64,000 bases of DNA from Nematopogon swammerdamellus (lineage: Eukaryota > Arthropoda > Insecta > Lepidoptera > Adelidae): positions 18,590,048 to 18,654,047 of the forward strand of contig OX336350.1 in the NCBI GenBank assembly GCA_946902875.1, given 5' to 3'. The first letter of the stretch is position 1; each line of letters starts with the position of its first letter. The notes under the pieces are model-generated. The model made no database searches. It worked only from the letters and a program-made list of their open reading frames with translations, and was not told the DNA's origin. Shown in pieces: positions 30,531-41,689 of the stretch. Made by a program: the position numbers and the translations under genes.

Positions 30531-30835
30531 TAGGTAAGGAAGACGATAAAATAAAACAGTGGAACCACAGCAGGCACGCACCCAGAAATCTGATTTGGGG
30601 GACAAAGTATCTAAAAAAACTTTATACCTTACGAGTTACGAGTTTGTATGACACGGTGTCTGGATTTCAAGGGGGGGGGGGGGGAGGGGGGCATCCCACC
30701 TAACCCCTCCCCCTGGATACGCGCCTGGACCACAGGGTCGAGGAAGTTCTTCATTGTCCCCTTCTCTAGCAGGAAAAATACATACTTCAATTAATCAAAG
30801 CCCTTTACAATGAATTCAATTTAAAAAAATTTAAA
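30531..30835. other. Unassigned, with a poly-G run
   Basis: 30671-30690 is a G run interrupted once by A, followed by CCCCTCCCCCTGG; G-quadruplex potential. No gene recognised. Confidence 0.45.
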
Positions 30836-31070
30836 GACAAGATGTCGTGCGAAAGGGCGACAAGATGGCTACCTCTTCCACCGGCAACCGTCCTTCCACA
30901 GCCATTCCGTTCGATTGGTAACTGAATTCGTGCCTTCGTGCTGCTGGATTAATTATCTTGTCCTAATATTTTGCTAAAAATGCTTGTCGGGGCTTTGCTG
31001 TGGTTCACCAGAGCTCTTGCAGCACAACTCCAATTACTCTGCTTACCCAGATTGTCGGGTGTGTGTTTGT
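30836..31070 (+). mobile_element. Family B repeat, diverged
   Basis: GACAAGATGTCGTGCGAAAGG to ACCCAGATTGTCGGGTGTGTG; the CACACGGT end is missing. Confidence 0.65.
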
Positions 31071-31404
31071 GTGTGTATTTACTGCATTGCAATGTTTTGC
31101 AAACTTCTATTCTATCTAGGGTGTCAGTCACCTAATATTTTTAGAAACTGATAAATTTTCAGAAATTTCATTTCTACAAATGTTATAAATATTTCATTTA
31201 CAATTTTAGTGTCTCACTCAACTAATGAATGAAAATTTAATGAATAATCTCATGGACCCCTCACACCGCACGTACATGTGTGACCCAAAGAGTTTGTATT
31301 ATGCGCAGCGACGTAATACAAACTCTTTGGTGTGACCATTTGTTCTACGTCAGTGTCCTAGAGTAAAGAAGACTAGAATACTAGTCGTTCCACTGTTTAT
31401 AGAT
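31071..31404. repeat. Spacer with an 18-bp-stem hairpin
   Basis: CCAAAGAGTTTGTATTATG (31285-31303) pairs with CGTAATACAAACTCTTTGG (31312-31330) around an 8-base loop; probably a small foldback MITE. Confidence 0.6.
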
Positions 31405-31836
31405 TTCAGGTGATGTCACACTGCGTCTGACTCGAATTTCAAGAAGTGTACCGCCAATATTACTTACCTGATAGTTTCACTTTTAATGTATGTAAAACTT
31501 CATCTATCAGCGCAGATCGATAGCTTTTTGAAAACACTATTTGATTGAATTCGCTCGATAGAAAAAAATCATGAACATGCCTCTGAATTTACTTATAAAA
31601 ACGTATTTAAGGCAAAGTGACCAAATCAAGGCTTTGGAAAAAATATATTTTATTTGTTGAATATATATTATCTAAGTCCGTAGTTTTTACTTTTATGTTT
31701 CGATGCGTAGTTTTGGAATAAAAAAATAAAAAATAAATTTTTGATTGATTGATTGTGTTGCATCCTACTCCAACCAGCGAAAGCGGCGGCGCCTTGAAAG
31801 AGGAGTACGGATAAATACGGGTTGACAGGGCCTTAA
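31405..31836. mobile_element. Family H repeat, copy 3, longest
   Basis: From GGTGATGTCACACTGCGTC to GGGTTGACAGGGCCTTAA, including CTTCATCTATCAGCGCAGA, the GATTGATTGATTG run and AAAGAGGAGTACGG. The 83-codon minus frame within it is chance. Confidence 0.65.
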
Positions 31837-31879
31837 TTAAAAATGAAAACTCATTCATTACCGATGCTGTTCTTCTTTT

Positions 31880-32239
31880 GTCAGCCTCAGTAGCTCAGTG
31901 GTGAGAACGGTCGACTGTCGTTCGTGATCATAAGCGCACCTGGACGCGGTCAGAACTTGGATGGGTGACCGTTCGACCTTTGTAGGCTGACCGTGGTTTG
32001 AATTAGACGTAAAACTGTAGGTCCGCTTCCCTTATCATCACCTTGGTGGTGGTAAGGTTTAACCTGACCGGGTTGATACCATTGCCCTTTGTAAATGTAA
32101 ATAGTTTGTGTTTTTCGTCCAGTTCAGCGTAGCCGGAACCAGCAAACAGAAGCACCGATATGGCACCTAGTTCACCAAGGTGTTATGGGCTGGCATCACA
32201 TCATTATTAGGTGATGTAGTCAACCGTGTCATCAGTGAG
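31880..32239 (+). mobile_element. Family A SINE, diverged, joined to a LINE tail
   Basis: Head GTCAGCCTCAGTAGCTCAGT and 5S-like GGACGCGGTCAGAACTTGGA are present, then the body and GATGTAGTCAACCGTGTCA. The poly-A is replaced at once by LINE coding sequence. Confidence 0.8.
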
Positions 32240-32549
32240 AGAGAGACTCAGCACCCTTTTGTTGTTGACATTGGGCTTTTGGGAACCCATCGGTTCTCTA
32301 AATCGTTTCTTTGTCGCACCGCTAGAGTGTGTAACTGTCTTCCGGCGAGTGTATTTCCTGAATCCTTTAACCTGGGTGTCTTCAAGCGTCGTATTAACGG
32401 GCTAGACAGCCTAGCAACAGTCCGCAAATCTGCTGGCATGGCACCTAACTGAGCGTGGTTTCGCGAGGAGAGGTGATTTTGGCTCTGTCGACTGCACCAT
32501 TGGTCTCTCGGCTCAGCCACCCATGCTGGTTTACATAAAAAAAAAAAAA
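32235..32549 (+). mobile_element. Jockey-like LINE 3' end
   Basis: The frame reads QHPFVVDIGLLGTHRFSKSF, LCRTARVCNCLPASVFPESF and NLGVFKRRINGLD and stops at TGA 32450. The UTR matches 17620-17720 (TGACTGAGCGTGG-type, then GGCTCAGCCACCCATGC, poly-A to 32549). The C-terminal frame is intact but only about 65 codons remain. Confidence 0.75.
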
Positions 32550-33033
32550 TTCCACAAAAAAGCTCTTTCTCTCTCTCTTTCTCCCTCAAAAAATTTGGTT
32601 GACTATCCTCTAACCCTGGAATCTATGTCGTTATCATCCCGGACAGTTGGTATGCAACACTTAGTTAACGTGTAACGTTCAGAAGGGTTCGCATGGGCCC
32701 CGATTCCTTTTAAAATAGTTAGTTGGCGTTCTATCGGCTGCTGTATACTGGCCTCAGTCTGCATACTATGATCTCGATTCTTCCTCTTTCTATTCTGAGT
32801 CGAATCGATGGCGTCAGAGACTGACCTTCATCCCTTTACCCTGTTTTGCATTCATTTGCATACCCCCAGCGGAGATTTCCGCTCCCAGCGACCAGTCTAC
32901 GAACTTTATTGTTTTAGCGGGTGCGAAAATTATAGGATCGAATCTCGTAGTTAGTCTCAATGAATATTTGCCGGTCAATGTATTGCGGGTAGTAGTTAAA
33001 GTAGTTTCGCATTTGGTGTCATTTAACATTAAA
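32550..33033. other. No recognised feature
   Basis: Unassigned; a (CT)n-like stretch (TCTTTCTCTCTCTCTTTCTC) is at 32562-32583. Confidence 0.35.
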
Positions 33034-33235
33034 AAAAAACCGGCCAGCATTTAACTATACGTGACACAGGATAGGCTAAATAAAATTCAGTTCCGGTTAC
33101 GCTAAGATGTGGCTCTCATACAAACCGAGATACAAACCGAATTGTTCTGCGCGCCGAAATACGTCGTCGATACAGTAGCGGGCTTACTTACTTTCTTCTT
33201 TTTTCACGCGAGCGAAGCCGCCGCCGGTAATAACT
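33034..33235. mobile_element. Family G repeat
   Basis: CACAGGATAGGCTAAATAAAA, CGGTTACGCTAAGATGTGGC, GCGGGCTTACTTACTTTC and the terminal TTCACGCGAGCGAAGCCGC. A second copy is at 51215-51460. Confidence 0.65.
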
Positions 33236-33461
33236 AGTATATAAATAATAACGTGCCAACTTAAAAATATTAAACAAATTATATTTAAAACTTAAAAAAA
33301 AGATTAAATAAAATAAATTTCACCCATCTCCGCCGCCTACCCCACCGTACCCAAACACTAGGCGCGTTACCCCTCTGAATCTCCAGCCCTATTCGCAAAA
33401 AAAAAAAAAGTTTTGGCGCGGTGGTCGACGGACTTTTATATCAAAAACTCTGATGATGTGT
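33236..33461. other. Unassigned spacer
   Basis: No family recognised. Confidence 0.3.
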
Positions 33462-33664
33462 CTAACGGCGCCCATGGACATTCGGTCGTATGCAGGGGTT
33501 GCGAATGCCATGCCGGCCTGACAGGTGCCCATACATACCCCTTTTGAAGGATCCGAGACAGTACTTTGGGGGAAATATATGAGCAGGTAAAGTGGAGAAT
33601 GCGAAGACCCCCCGACAGATGGGACGGGAGGGCTGGGGATAAATTGGAGAAGCGTATATCCAGC
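33462..33664 (-). mobile_element. Family D LINE 3' end plus an RTE-like scrap
   Basis: 33465-33590 on minus is family D (CCCAAAGTACTGTCTCGGAT, GGCCGGCATGGCATTCGC). 33613-33664 on plus (GGGATAAATTGGAGAAGCG, TATATCCAGCA) resembles the LINE terminus at 39270-39310. Confidence 0.6.
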
Positions 33665-34009
33665 ACACACACATATATCACACGCTGTACCCCGACAATT
33701 GTGGTAAGCATAGTAATCTTTGTTGTGCTGCAAGGAATCCGGCGCTTTACAGAACAACAGCGACCACCACGTATAGCACAGTATTCGGACAAGACAACCT
33801 ATCAAGCAGCAAGTAAGGCACGAAGAGCCACCCGACGCATGACTCGGTGGAAGGCTCGTGCCATGGTGAAAGGTGGCTAGCCTCTCGACCTTTAGCACGG
33901 CATCTTGTCCTCATCCCTCACTCGCCTTTTACGACATGCACGGGGAGGTACTCAGTGGGGCTATCTTTTTTATAAGTACCGACCCCACACGGTACAGTAC
34001 CGACCCCAC
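33665..34009 (-). mobile_element. Family B repeat, full-length
   Basis: CACACACATATATCACACGC to ACCGACCCCACACGGTAC with a duplicated terminus (CAGTACCGACCCCACACGGT). It lies between two halves of an RTE-like tail (GTATATCCAGCA before, GTATGTCCAATAGTGGACAC after), suggesting insertion into it. Confidence 0.75.
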
Positions 34010-34074
34010 ACGGTATGTCCAATAGTGGACACTTAAACGTTGACGGACCCACTGACTGACTGTGCAATAACGTT

Positions 34075-34407
34075 GTTTTTTTATGGAACCTGCCTGACAC
34101 GGTTGGCTTCATCACCTACAACATCCGTAATGTCAGCCCCTAAACCCCGGCTGAACTAGGTGCCATATCAGTGCTTCCCTTCGGTCGTGCCGGCTACACC
34201 GAACTGGACGGAAAACACAAACTATTTACATAGACGTTTCGACCGACGTTTCATTCAGTGCGGTGGTACCAAACCGGGCGGGTTGAACCCTGCCACCTAG
34301 TAAGGTAAGAAGGGAAGGGACCATACAGTTTTACGTGGAATCCGAACCATGGTCAGCCTCCAACGGTCGAGCGGTCACCCATCCAAGTACTGACCGCGGC
34401 CAGCGTT
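34075..34407 (-). mobile_element. Family A SINE, head truncated
   Basis: Poly-A tail, body and T-arm are present. It stops inside the 5S-like block (TGACCGCGGCCAGCGTTG), where the tail of another element begins. Confidence 0.8.
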
Positions 34408-34600
34408 GTTTTTTTATGGATAGCGCGACATGTGGCATCGTTTCACCTACAAGTAGATGTCTAACGATGCCCATGGACATTCTGTGATGCACAGAGATTG
34501 CGAATGCCATGCCGGCCTGACAGGAACCTTTTTACGCCCCTTTTGAAAAACCCCAGGCTGATACTTGGGAGGAAATAGATGGGCAGGGAGTGACAGCAGG
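34408..34600 (-). mobile_element. Family D LINE 3' end
   Basis: Poly-A read as TTTTTTTATGGATAGCGCG, then CATCGTTTCACCTAC, CGATGCCCATGGACATTC and GGCCGGCCTGACAGG-type blocks, ending near GATGGGCAGGGAGTG. Confidence 0.7.
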
Positions 34601-35121
34601 CAGGCGACGACTGCGCGCTGCGGCCTCTCGCGGTCGACTAAGAGACTTGAGGATCGTGAACCGCAACTCGGTGGAACATGTTAGTTGGCCGAGTGATTTA
34701 TCTAGTACGCTAGTACATAATATATCTTTGCCCTAGGCAGATCCGCCATTGCCAACCGATGTGGAACTGGTCGTAGGCGACCCGTGTTCCTTGTAGAATA
34801 TGCTGTTTCATTTACTTCAAATCTACCAATCTTACATACATGATTATTTCACGAACTTAGAAAGATCAAAAGAACTCCCGGATAAAATATACGAGTAGTA
34901 CATATGTAATTTATCCCGTTTTGATTGGGCTTAACTCGGTCGCTGTGAATAGTTTGACCCTGCTAAAGCTTGTATAACTTATCTTTTCTCATCTCAATGC
35001 TAATTTTTGACATGGATTCAAAAGAATGTCTTACCCTCACCAAGTATTCTGTGCCCTCACGTCAAATATGGCGAGGTAGGTATGCACGGAACGTGAGAGT
35101 AATGCAAAAACGACCACAAAA
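34601..35121. other. No recognised feature
   Basis: Unassigned; the 79-codon frame at 34970 runs into the family C repeat. Confidence 0.35.
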
Positions 35122-35490
35122 AAAACCGGCCCAGTGCGAGTCGAACTCGCGCATTGAGGGTTCCGTATCGCCGTGTCATGGTCAGCGCCACTCACGCCAT
35201 CTATTATAGATTAGTTAAAATGGTTCACACTGTTTTCGGTGAATGGCGCGCCTACACTTTTTAGTTTCTTGTATGGGGACCCCCCTCAATTTTTTAGTTT
35301 TTCTTATTTTTATTTTTTATTGTTATATCGGCCATGATAAACACATATTGTGTGAAAATTTCAACGGGCTACCTATTACGGTTCAAGAGATACAGCCCTC
35401 GGATAGACGGACGGACGGACAGACGGCGTAGGCTTAGTAATAGGGTCCCGTGCGATGGATTGAAGAATTGAAGGGACGGAACCCTTAAAA
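35122..35490 (+). mobile_element. Family C repeat, full-length
   Basis: AACCGGCCCAGTGCGAGTCG to GGGACGGAACCCTTAAAA. Confidence 0.8.
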
Positions 35491-36039
35491 CGACCACAAA
35501 GAGAGACCCCTAACGTGTTCCGAGAAAATTGCTTTATCTCGGAAAGTTCAATAGCGAGGATGATGTTTGAAATAAGAAGATTGCGACAATAATGGACGTA
35601 AGTTAAATCGAGCCGGATTGTAAAAACTAAACAGGACAAATTCAAGCGTAGTGTACTACCATACGAATGATGAATAAAGAATAAAGAATAACTAGGCTAA
35701 ATAAATAAACGCCTCATCCAGGGCACCACTAGGGTTTTTAATGATTTGTAGATGAACCGACAAGATACGTTATATGGACTATTCACTATACTAAACTCCC
35801 GCCCGCACAAACTCGGTGTTTGTATAATGGCTCGTTCACACGCTTCCAGTGATTTACTAGAGTGCAACAGTCGAGCAATCTCTTTAGCTATAGTGATTAA
35901 GTACCAGCTTTCCTCTAAGAATAGAACAGAAAATATTCACAGCACGACAGTTAAGAGGCAGCAAGTTTGTTTGGTTGCTACGTTGAGGATACTCGCAACA
36001 CACACTGTGTTTTGAGCTAGAAAAAAAGATAGATGGCGT
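35491..36039. other. LINE tail, then an unassigned stretch
   Basis: 35618-35695 carries AGGACAAATTCAAGCGTAGTG and GAATGATGAATAAAGAATAAA, also at 44770-44845. 35752-36015 is an 87-codon plus frame with no recognisable product and no supporting signals. Confidence 0.4.
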
Positions 36040-36270
36040 GTATGAAATGCTTCATATTAGTTAATGTCATGCTTCATAATCTATTCGGTAGATTGCGCGC
36101 GCGCATACACTTTTTGGTTTCTTCTATGGGAACCCCCGTGAATTTTTTACTTTTTCTTATTTTTATTATTTGTTGTTATATTGGCCATAACATTTTTTGT
36201 GAAAATCTCAACGGGCTACCTATTACGGTTCAAGAGATACAGCCCTCGGACAGACGGACGGACGGACAGG
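36040..36270 (+). mobile_element. Family C repeat, both ends truncated
   Basis: Retains GCATACACTTTTTGGTTTC through CTCGGACAGACGGACGGACG. Confidence 0.7.
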
Positions 36271-36384
36271 CCCCTATGACAGGAAAAGGATGTGATTTGT
36301 TGTTTTATTATTATTGTTTATTGTGTAATAAAAACTCAGACGAGCTGTACATATGTAGCTGTTATGAAAAAGAATAGATAGATA

Positions 36385-36510
36385 GAAAATGATTTATTGC
36401 TCCAGTAAACATTAAACAGTAACAAGGACACAATTTACATAAGGTGCAAAGGCGGACTTATCCCTTACAGAGATTTCTTACAGTCAACCTTTGGATGTTT
36501 GAGATTCGAT
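36385..36510 (-). mobile_element. LINE 3' tail, uninterrupted
   Basis: ATGATTTATTGCTCCAGTAA, ACATTAAACAGTAACAAGG and CAAAGGCGGACTTATCCC. This is the equivalent of 19656-20040 without the family E insertion and so serves as the empty-site allele for it. Confidence 0.75.
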
Positions 36511-37299
36511 AATATAGTGGGATGTAAGTAGGTAGTAGCAAAAGAGTTGAGCGTGAGAATTGAAGATAAAATAATAATAAGAATACTTATTAACAATACA
36601 TATAAAGTACATGCTAGTTAAATACAAGCCATACACGTGTAAGAATAAGAACAACAAAAAACAACACACATGTACACACGCAATATAAAGAAAATTGTTC
36701 AGGACAGGTCAAGCGTCTTCCGTGTTGGGTCTTGGAGGCTCTTCTCGTTCTCGCCCCGGTGAGTGTCCACTTTTCGAAAACATACTTAATTTGGCCGCTA
36801 TGCTTAGCTTAGCCACCCCTGAAAATGACCGTAAAGGGAGCCTCTTCTCGGCGGTAGTTTCAAACCCAAGAATCTCTTCTTAGCGGCCAGCTCAATTTAA
36901 ATAAAAGTCACCCGCGCGTTCCCGCTTTTCGAAATTTTTAATATAATTTTCCGCTGGAGTGGAGGGTTTATTCAACAACAGTTTTACAGCATATAGAGCG
37001 GGCGCCAACGAACATCGAAAAAACATAGTGACCAAATAGAGAAAACGCATTTTTGAAGTGGAAACTTCTTTAGCGGCGCTTGGCACTTTTTTAGGTGGGT
37101 AAAAAATGTTAAACTCGCGTCAGATCTCGAAAATCGTCAGAGCGTCAGATCTCGAAAAGCGTCAGATTTATTTTTATTATTTAAAATGTAACCTTAAGTC
37201 ATTGCATTAAGGGTTAAGTTACGAGTGGCTCGGGATCAATTCTGTTCGTCTCTCAGTGACAGTAAAGCCGAAAGCGAATCAAGGGAAACCGATATTCGT
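36511..37299. other. No recognised gene; short direct repeat
   Basis: GCGTCAGATCTCGAAAA occurs at about 37114 and 37142, with a third partial copy at 37159. The rest is unassigned. Confidence 0.4.
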
Positions 37300-37385
37300 T
37301 TGGTCGATTATGTGATTTCGTGGCTCAATGGTAAGAGTGTAGGATTTGTATTTTTTGACAATGTGTTCGAATCCCTCAAAATTTT
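37300..37385 (+). mobile_element. tRNA-like SINE head or tRNA remnant
   Basis: CGTGGCTCAATGGTAAGAG (A box and D-arm) and GTGTTCGAATCCCTC (B box) are about 40 bases apart, followed by a T-rich stretch. The stems do not form a full cloverleaf, so it is not called a tRNA gene. Confidence 0.4.
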
Positions 37386-37629
37386 TTTGGTTTTTTTTCT
37401 TTTGTTTTCTTTTTTAAGCAATGTTACGGTGTTAAATTTTTTTTAGGGTGTTTAGTTTTTTTTATAACCACCTAAGAATTATTTTCGGAAATACAAAAAG
37501 TTTTCACTTCTCCCGGCACTCCCGGAGTGCAACTGGGGCTTTTTTTCTGAAGTGTTACAACATGCCCATATAATGATAATGAAAAATAATGAATACCAAT
37601 AATAAATAATATTGTCTTGGGACTATCGG
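37386..37629. other. Unassigned AT-rich spacer
   Basis: T-rich; nothing recognised. Confidence 0.3.
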
Positions 37630-37990
37630 GCCCCGCTACCGGTGTGGTGGTAAAGTGCGCAACGGCGACGCACGCACGACAATCAAAGTCAATAAAAGCG
37701 CTGCGTGACGTTCCGCAGACCGGACCCGGTGGATACGTAGCTCTCCGAGATGGGGGTGGTGGTGGCCTACGATTCTAGTACCACCACCTAGCGCTCGTAG
37801 CTTGCCTCGCGTCGTCTCAGAGAGTTCCGTAGCTACGGCCTGCACCCGCCGCGGGCGGAAATTTACCGTTTTTATTTATTTAGAATTTTGTATTAATTTT
37901 GTGTATTGATAAAATTTTTAGTATAATATATTATGTAAAATGAATATAAATGTATGGTAAAAAATTTAAAATAAAGAAAAATAAAATAAT
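37630..37990 (+). mobile_element. Family I repeat, copy 3
   Basis: Inverse orientation of the copy at 2255: the GC core (ACGTAGCTCTCCGAGATGGG, GCTCGTAGCTTGCCTCG) precedes the AT tail (ACCGTTTTTATTTATTTAG, AATAAAGAAAAATAAAATAA). Confidence 0.7.
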
Positions 37991-38264
37991 AATGAAGACT
38001 AGAATTTTAGAAAAAATCTAAATTGCAATAAAATTTTTTTAGACACTCATCTATATTATAAGATGGCCGATTGACTAAATAGCACTTTAGTTTTTTTTTA
38101 TATTGCTATATAAAAGAACCAGATCCAACAAAGAAGTCTAACAAATGCAATTACGCTAGAATATATAGTTTGCATCTAGAGAAAAACATTTCTAGCGTAC
38201 TTAGATTTGTCAGAGTTTTTGGATCTACTTCTTAATCATTCATTCCATCACTAAATAAATAGAA
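37991..38264. repeat. Imperfect inverted repeat, ~48-bp arms
   Basis: Left 38114-38161 (AACCAGATCCAACAAAGAAG, ACGCTAGAA) and right 38189-38236 (TTCTAGCGTACTTAGATTTG, TTTTTGGATCTACTTCTT) pair with about 75-80% complementarity. Confidence 0.5.
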
Positions 38265-38545
38265 TAGAATAACCCCACTGCATCTCTCCCCGTGCATGTC
38301 AAAGGCGACTAAGGGACAAGCACAAGATGCCGTGCATAAGGGCGACAAGACTCTCACCTTGGCTCGGTCCTTTCACCGAGTCATGCAGCACGCGGGTCTT
38401 CGTGCCTTACTTGCTGCTGAATAGTTATCTTGTCCTAATAAAATGTGATGGTCGGTGTTGTGCCGTTAATTTGCAAGAGTACCTGCAGCACAACACCGAC
38501 TACTCTGCTTACCTCGATTGTCGGGATACAGCATGAGGTATGTAT
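38265..38545 (+). mobile_element. Family B repeat
   Basis: AATAACCCCACTGCATCTCTC to ATTGTCGGGATACAGCATGAGG with a TATGTATGTAT tail. Confidence 0.75.
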
Positions 38546-38834
38546 GTATTATTAGAACAACATTTGCTGACTTCTCGACCTAATGACATATGTGAAGACA
38601 CATTTATGGGCGAAGAGATAGAAATTCTTAGAGAGAATCTCTGAGGGTGTGCCGGGAGGCATAGTAAAAGGAGACTAGTTAACCGTCTTCATACAAGCGC
38701 ACCGATTTCGCACTCAAACAAACGCGCGCCAGCGCACGCTGCCCGAACACAACCACTACTTACATTCTCACTTCCCTCGCTTGTAGTTGATGGCCGCCCC
38801 GCAGTGCCGCGCACTGGATTTTTTTTGTTTTGTA
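38546..38834. other. Unassigned spacer
   Basis: Nothing recognised. Confidence 0.3.
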
Positions 38835-38893
38835 ATTTTTTTATGGAAACTGAAACGATTGACGACTTCTTTCTATCTATCTCTCTCTTTCTA

Positions 38894-38940
<47 letters not shown>
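38835..38940. repeat. Family A tail stub plus (CT)n microsatellite
   Basis: TTTTTTTATGGAAACTGAAACG (38837-38858) is the end of a minus family A copy; a (TCTA)n/(CT)n run of about 65 bases follows (38870-38938). Confidence 0.8.
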
Positions 38941-39229
38941 AATCGCATTTCCACCATAATGGGGTCACTACCAGTCAATTGTGTCAGTGTTGTCAGTTGC
39001 GACAGCCCTGGTGGCTCGGAGTGTGGGTAGTTATTTAAAAAATGGGCTCCAGTTACCCTACTCGTCTTCTCTTACTATATTCTGCTTAAACTATGCCGGA
39101 GGCGTATTTCAATATTGTCAGAAAAGGGCGCGCGTAGCCAAGTGGGTTTGCTATTATTGGTAATATTATGTTTATTGGCCAATAAATAAACAAATATGTA
39201 AATTAATTAAACCATATTATACTTAACAT
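38941..39229. other. Unassigned spacer
   Basis: Nothing recognised. Confidence 0.3.
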
Positions 39230-39357
39230 CAAGTGCGTCGGCGGAAAGCAGTGGTTCCGTACCGCTGAAGGCCGGGAGAACTGGAGGAAAATTGGAGAGG
39301 CGTATGTCCAGCAGTGGACGCTTACACGCTGACTGACTGACTGACTGACTGACATAC
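39230..39357 (+). mobile_element. RTE-like LINE C-terminus with (CTGA)n tail
   Basis: The last codons read WFRTAEGRENWRKIGEAYVQ then QWTLTR and stop. A (CTGA)5 run ends the element at about 39353. Short-repeat tails are usual for RTE-type LINEs. Confidence 0.65.
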
Positions 39358-39464
39358 TTAACATTGCAAGTGCTTACATTTTAAGTTTAATTTCATAGTT
39401 TTTTGTGATATTTTTTATATTGTGTGTATTTTATTTTGGAGTAACGACTGTCTTTAACCATACA
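39358..39464. other. Unassigned AT-rich spacer
   Basis: Nothing recognised. Confidence 0.3.
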
Positions 39465-39795
39465 TACATACATATCACACACGCTGAATCCCTACAATCG
39501 GGGTAAGCAGAGTAATCGGTGTTGTGCTGCAAGAACTCTGGCAAATTACCGCACAACACCGACCACCACGTTTCGCAAAGTATTCTAACAAGATTCAATC
39601 GATCAAGCAGCAAGTAAGGCACGAAGACCCACCTGATGCATGACTCGGTGGAAGTACCGTGCCAACGTGAGAGGTGGCGAGCCTGTCGCCCTTTAGCACG
39701 GCATCTTGTCCTTATCCCTTAGTCGCCTTTTACGACATGCATGGGGAGAGATGCAGTAGGGCTATTCTTTTTAAGTACCGGCCTCACACGGTTCT
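39465..39795 (-). mobile_element. Family B repeat, full-length
   Basis: (CATA)n tip, CACACACGCTGAATCCC, hairpin arms, then ACGACATGCATGGGGAGAG and GGCCTCACACGGT. Confidence 0.75.
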
Positions 39796-39914
39796 TTAAC
39801 CAATGCTAGTAAAAAGTAAGTTTGCGACGTACTGTAGGTATAAAAGATAAGATATAAATAGTAGACAATAAAATAAAATAACTACGTATTTACATTCCAC
39901 TATATTAATCGAAT

Positions 39915-40030
39915 CTCAATCATCCAAAGGTTGACTGTAAGAAATCTCTGTAAGGGATGAGTCCGCCTTTGCACCTTATGTAAATGTACTAATGTCTCTT
40001 GTAGCAATAAATAATTTTCTATTCTATTCT
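39915..40030 (+). mobile_element. LINE 3' tail
   Basis: Plus-strand version of 36385-36510: CAAAGGTTGACTGTAAGAAA, AGTCCGCCTTTGCACC, GCAATAAATAATTTTC then (TATTC)n. Confidence 0.7.
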
Positions 40031-40524
40031 AAATAAATTATTTTGCACGCCCGGCGCCCCCACGTTTTTCGCTCTCTGCAAGCGCCCACCAGGCCCCCAG
40101 TCATTCATAGGTGTTTAAATACGTCTACCAAGTAATGTTTCTTTGTATGCAAATTGACTGGTGACTGATTCCTTCGCAATTTCCCTCCAATCTGTTTCTT
40201 TATTCACGGGCTCCACTGAGTATTTTCCTTTTTATTTTCTTTCACTGTTCTCTGAAGCTTTCCCACGCGCCGCTGCCGCCGGCTCGTCGGAAATGTCTTG
40301 GGAATTTCTCTCAGTTATAATGCGCATTTCTGAGAGCATATTTGAGATCTTTTAGAAATTTTAATAGTTAATTTTTTTCCTTGAATTTTTGGTAAATATA
40401 TTTTGGGCCGCCGCCGCCGCCGTCTCGCCGGAGACTAGTTGCTCGTTCGCTCGGGGCCTAAATAAATATATAAACAAGATTAAAACAGATAATTAAAATA
40501 TAAATAATAAAACGAAGCACAAAT
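40031..40524. other. No recognised gene
   Basis: Contains GCCGCCGCCGCCGCCGTC (40409-40426). Nothing else recognised. Confidence 0.35.
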
Positions 40525-40677
40525 GAAAATACGAACAAGTGCGAGTCGGACTCGCGCACTGAGGGTTACGTACCACCACGTAATTGGCCGGTTTTTTACA
40601 TACTTTAGAGTTTGCACTATAATCACACCAGGTTTGACGCTTGCATGAATTACCTATTTTATGGTTCCGTATCCGGT
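40525..40677. mobile_element. Family C scraps
   Basis: AAGTGCGAGTCGGACTCGCG (40535-40554) in plus orientation, then GGCCGGTTTTTTAC and GGTTCCGTATCCGGT, the right-hand end of the minus-strand copy that resumes at 40993. Confidence 0.55.
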
Positions 40678-40992
40678 CATCATTCATCATCATCATCATC
40701 ATCAGCCTGTATCGGTCCACTGCTGGACATAGGCCTCTCCCAAGGCACGCCACCACACGCGGTCTTCCGCTCTTCTCATCCATCCACTCCCGGCTACCTT
40801 TTTTAGGTCATCTGTCCACCTAGCCGGGGGGCGTCCCACGCTACGTTTGCTTGTACGTGGCCTCCATTCGAGCACCCGTCCACCCCATCGGTTGTCGGGT
40901 CTACGACAGATGTGCCCAGCCCACTGCCACTTCAGCTTGCTTATTTTCTTAGCAATGTCGACTACCTTAGTTCTTTGACGTATCCGTATCCA
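40678..40992 (-). mobile_element. RTE-type LINE C-terminus, nested, with TATCCGGT duplication
   Basis: Minus strand reads GGRVLEWRPRTSKRSVGRPP, ARWTDDLKKVAGSGWMRRAE, DRVWWRALGEAYVQQWTDTG then stop and a (TGATGA)n tail. TATCCGGT at 40670-40677 and 40993-41000 is the target duplication within a family C repeat. The coding remnant has an intact frame over about 70 codons. Confidence 0.8.
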
Positions 40993-41375
40993 TATCCGGT
41001 ACGTGACCCTATTATTAAGCCTACGCCGTCTGTCTGTCTGTCCGTCCGTCCGTCCGTCCGTCTGTCCGAGGGCTGTATCTCTTGAACAGTAATAGGTAGC
41101 CCGTTGAAATTTTCACAGAATATGTGTTATTATGGCCGATATAACAACAAATAATAAAAATAAGAATTTAAATAAAAGTAAAAAATTCATGGGGGTTCCC
41201 ATAGAAGAAACCAAAAAGTGTATGCGCGCGCGCCATCTACCGTATAGAGTATGAAGCATTTTAACTAATATGAAGCATTTCATAACACGACATAGATGCC
41301 GTGAGTGCGAACCATGACATGGCGATACGAAAGCCTCGGTGGGCGAGTTCGACTCGCACTTGGCCGGTTTTTACG
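40993..41375 (-). mobile_element. Family C repeat interrupted by the RTE insertion
   Basis: Continues GTGACCCTATTATTAAGCC, (TCCG)n, GGGCTGTATCTCTTGAACAG through to GAGTTCGACTCGCACTTGGC. Confidence 0.75.
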
Positions 41376-41689
41376 ATAGAGCAAAAAACACGCGTTTATT
41401 GTACGGGAGGGAACACCCCTTAAATTTTGACTTTGAATTTTTTTGTTAGGATATCCGCCGTATTAACATACTATCTATGCCCGCGACTACGTCCGCGTGG
41501 ACCGGTGGCGTGCACTTATGGACCACGTGGATCTTTCTCAGCCTGTCATAAAACGCAACGTGACTCTGTCTGTCCGTTCGTTAGTATGATTCAATTGTTT
41601 TGGTGTTTTTTAATGGTAATTTATAATCTACAATAACGCTTCTCTGTAAACTATATTATAAGTAGAATATCCAGGAATGTGTGCATATA
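41376..41689. other. Spacer with an F/G-type repeat end
   Basis: TATGCCCGCGACTACGTCCG (41477-41496) and GGACCACGTGG; the rest is unassigned. Confidence 0.35.

Noticed and set aside
33389..33898. 169-codon minus frame, among the longest in the window
   Set aside because: It runs through a family D LINE tail and a family B repeat and has no domain of its own.
35752..36015. 87-codon plus frame as a small gene
   Set aside because: No recognisable motif, no promoter or splice signal, and flanked by retroposon tails.
37300..37385. Possible tRNA gene (A and B boxes present)
   Set aside because: Acceptor and anticodon stems do not form and no CCA-proximal pairing is seen; kept only as a tRNA-like remnant.
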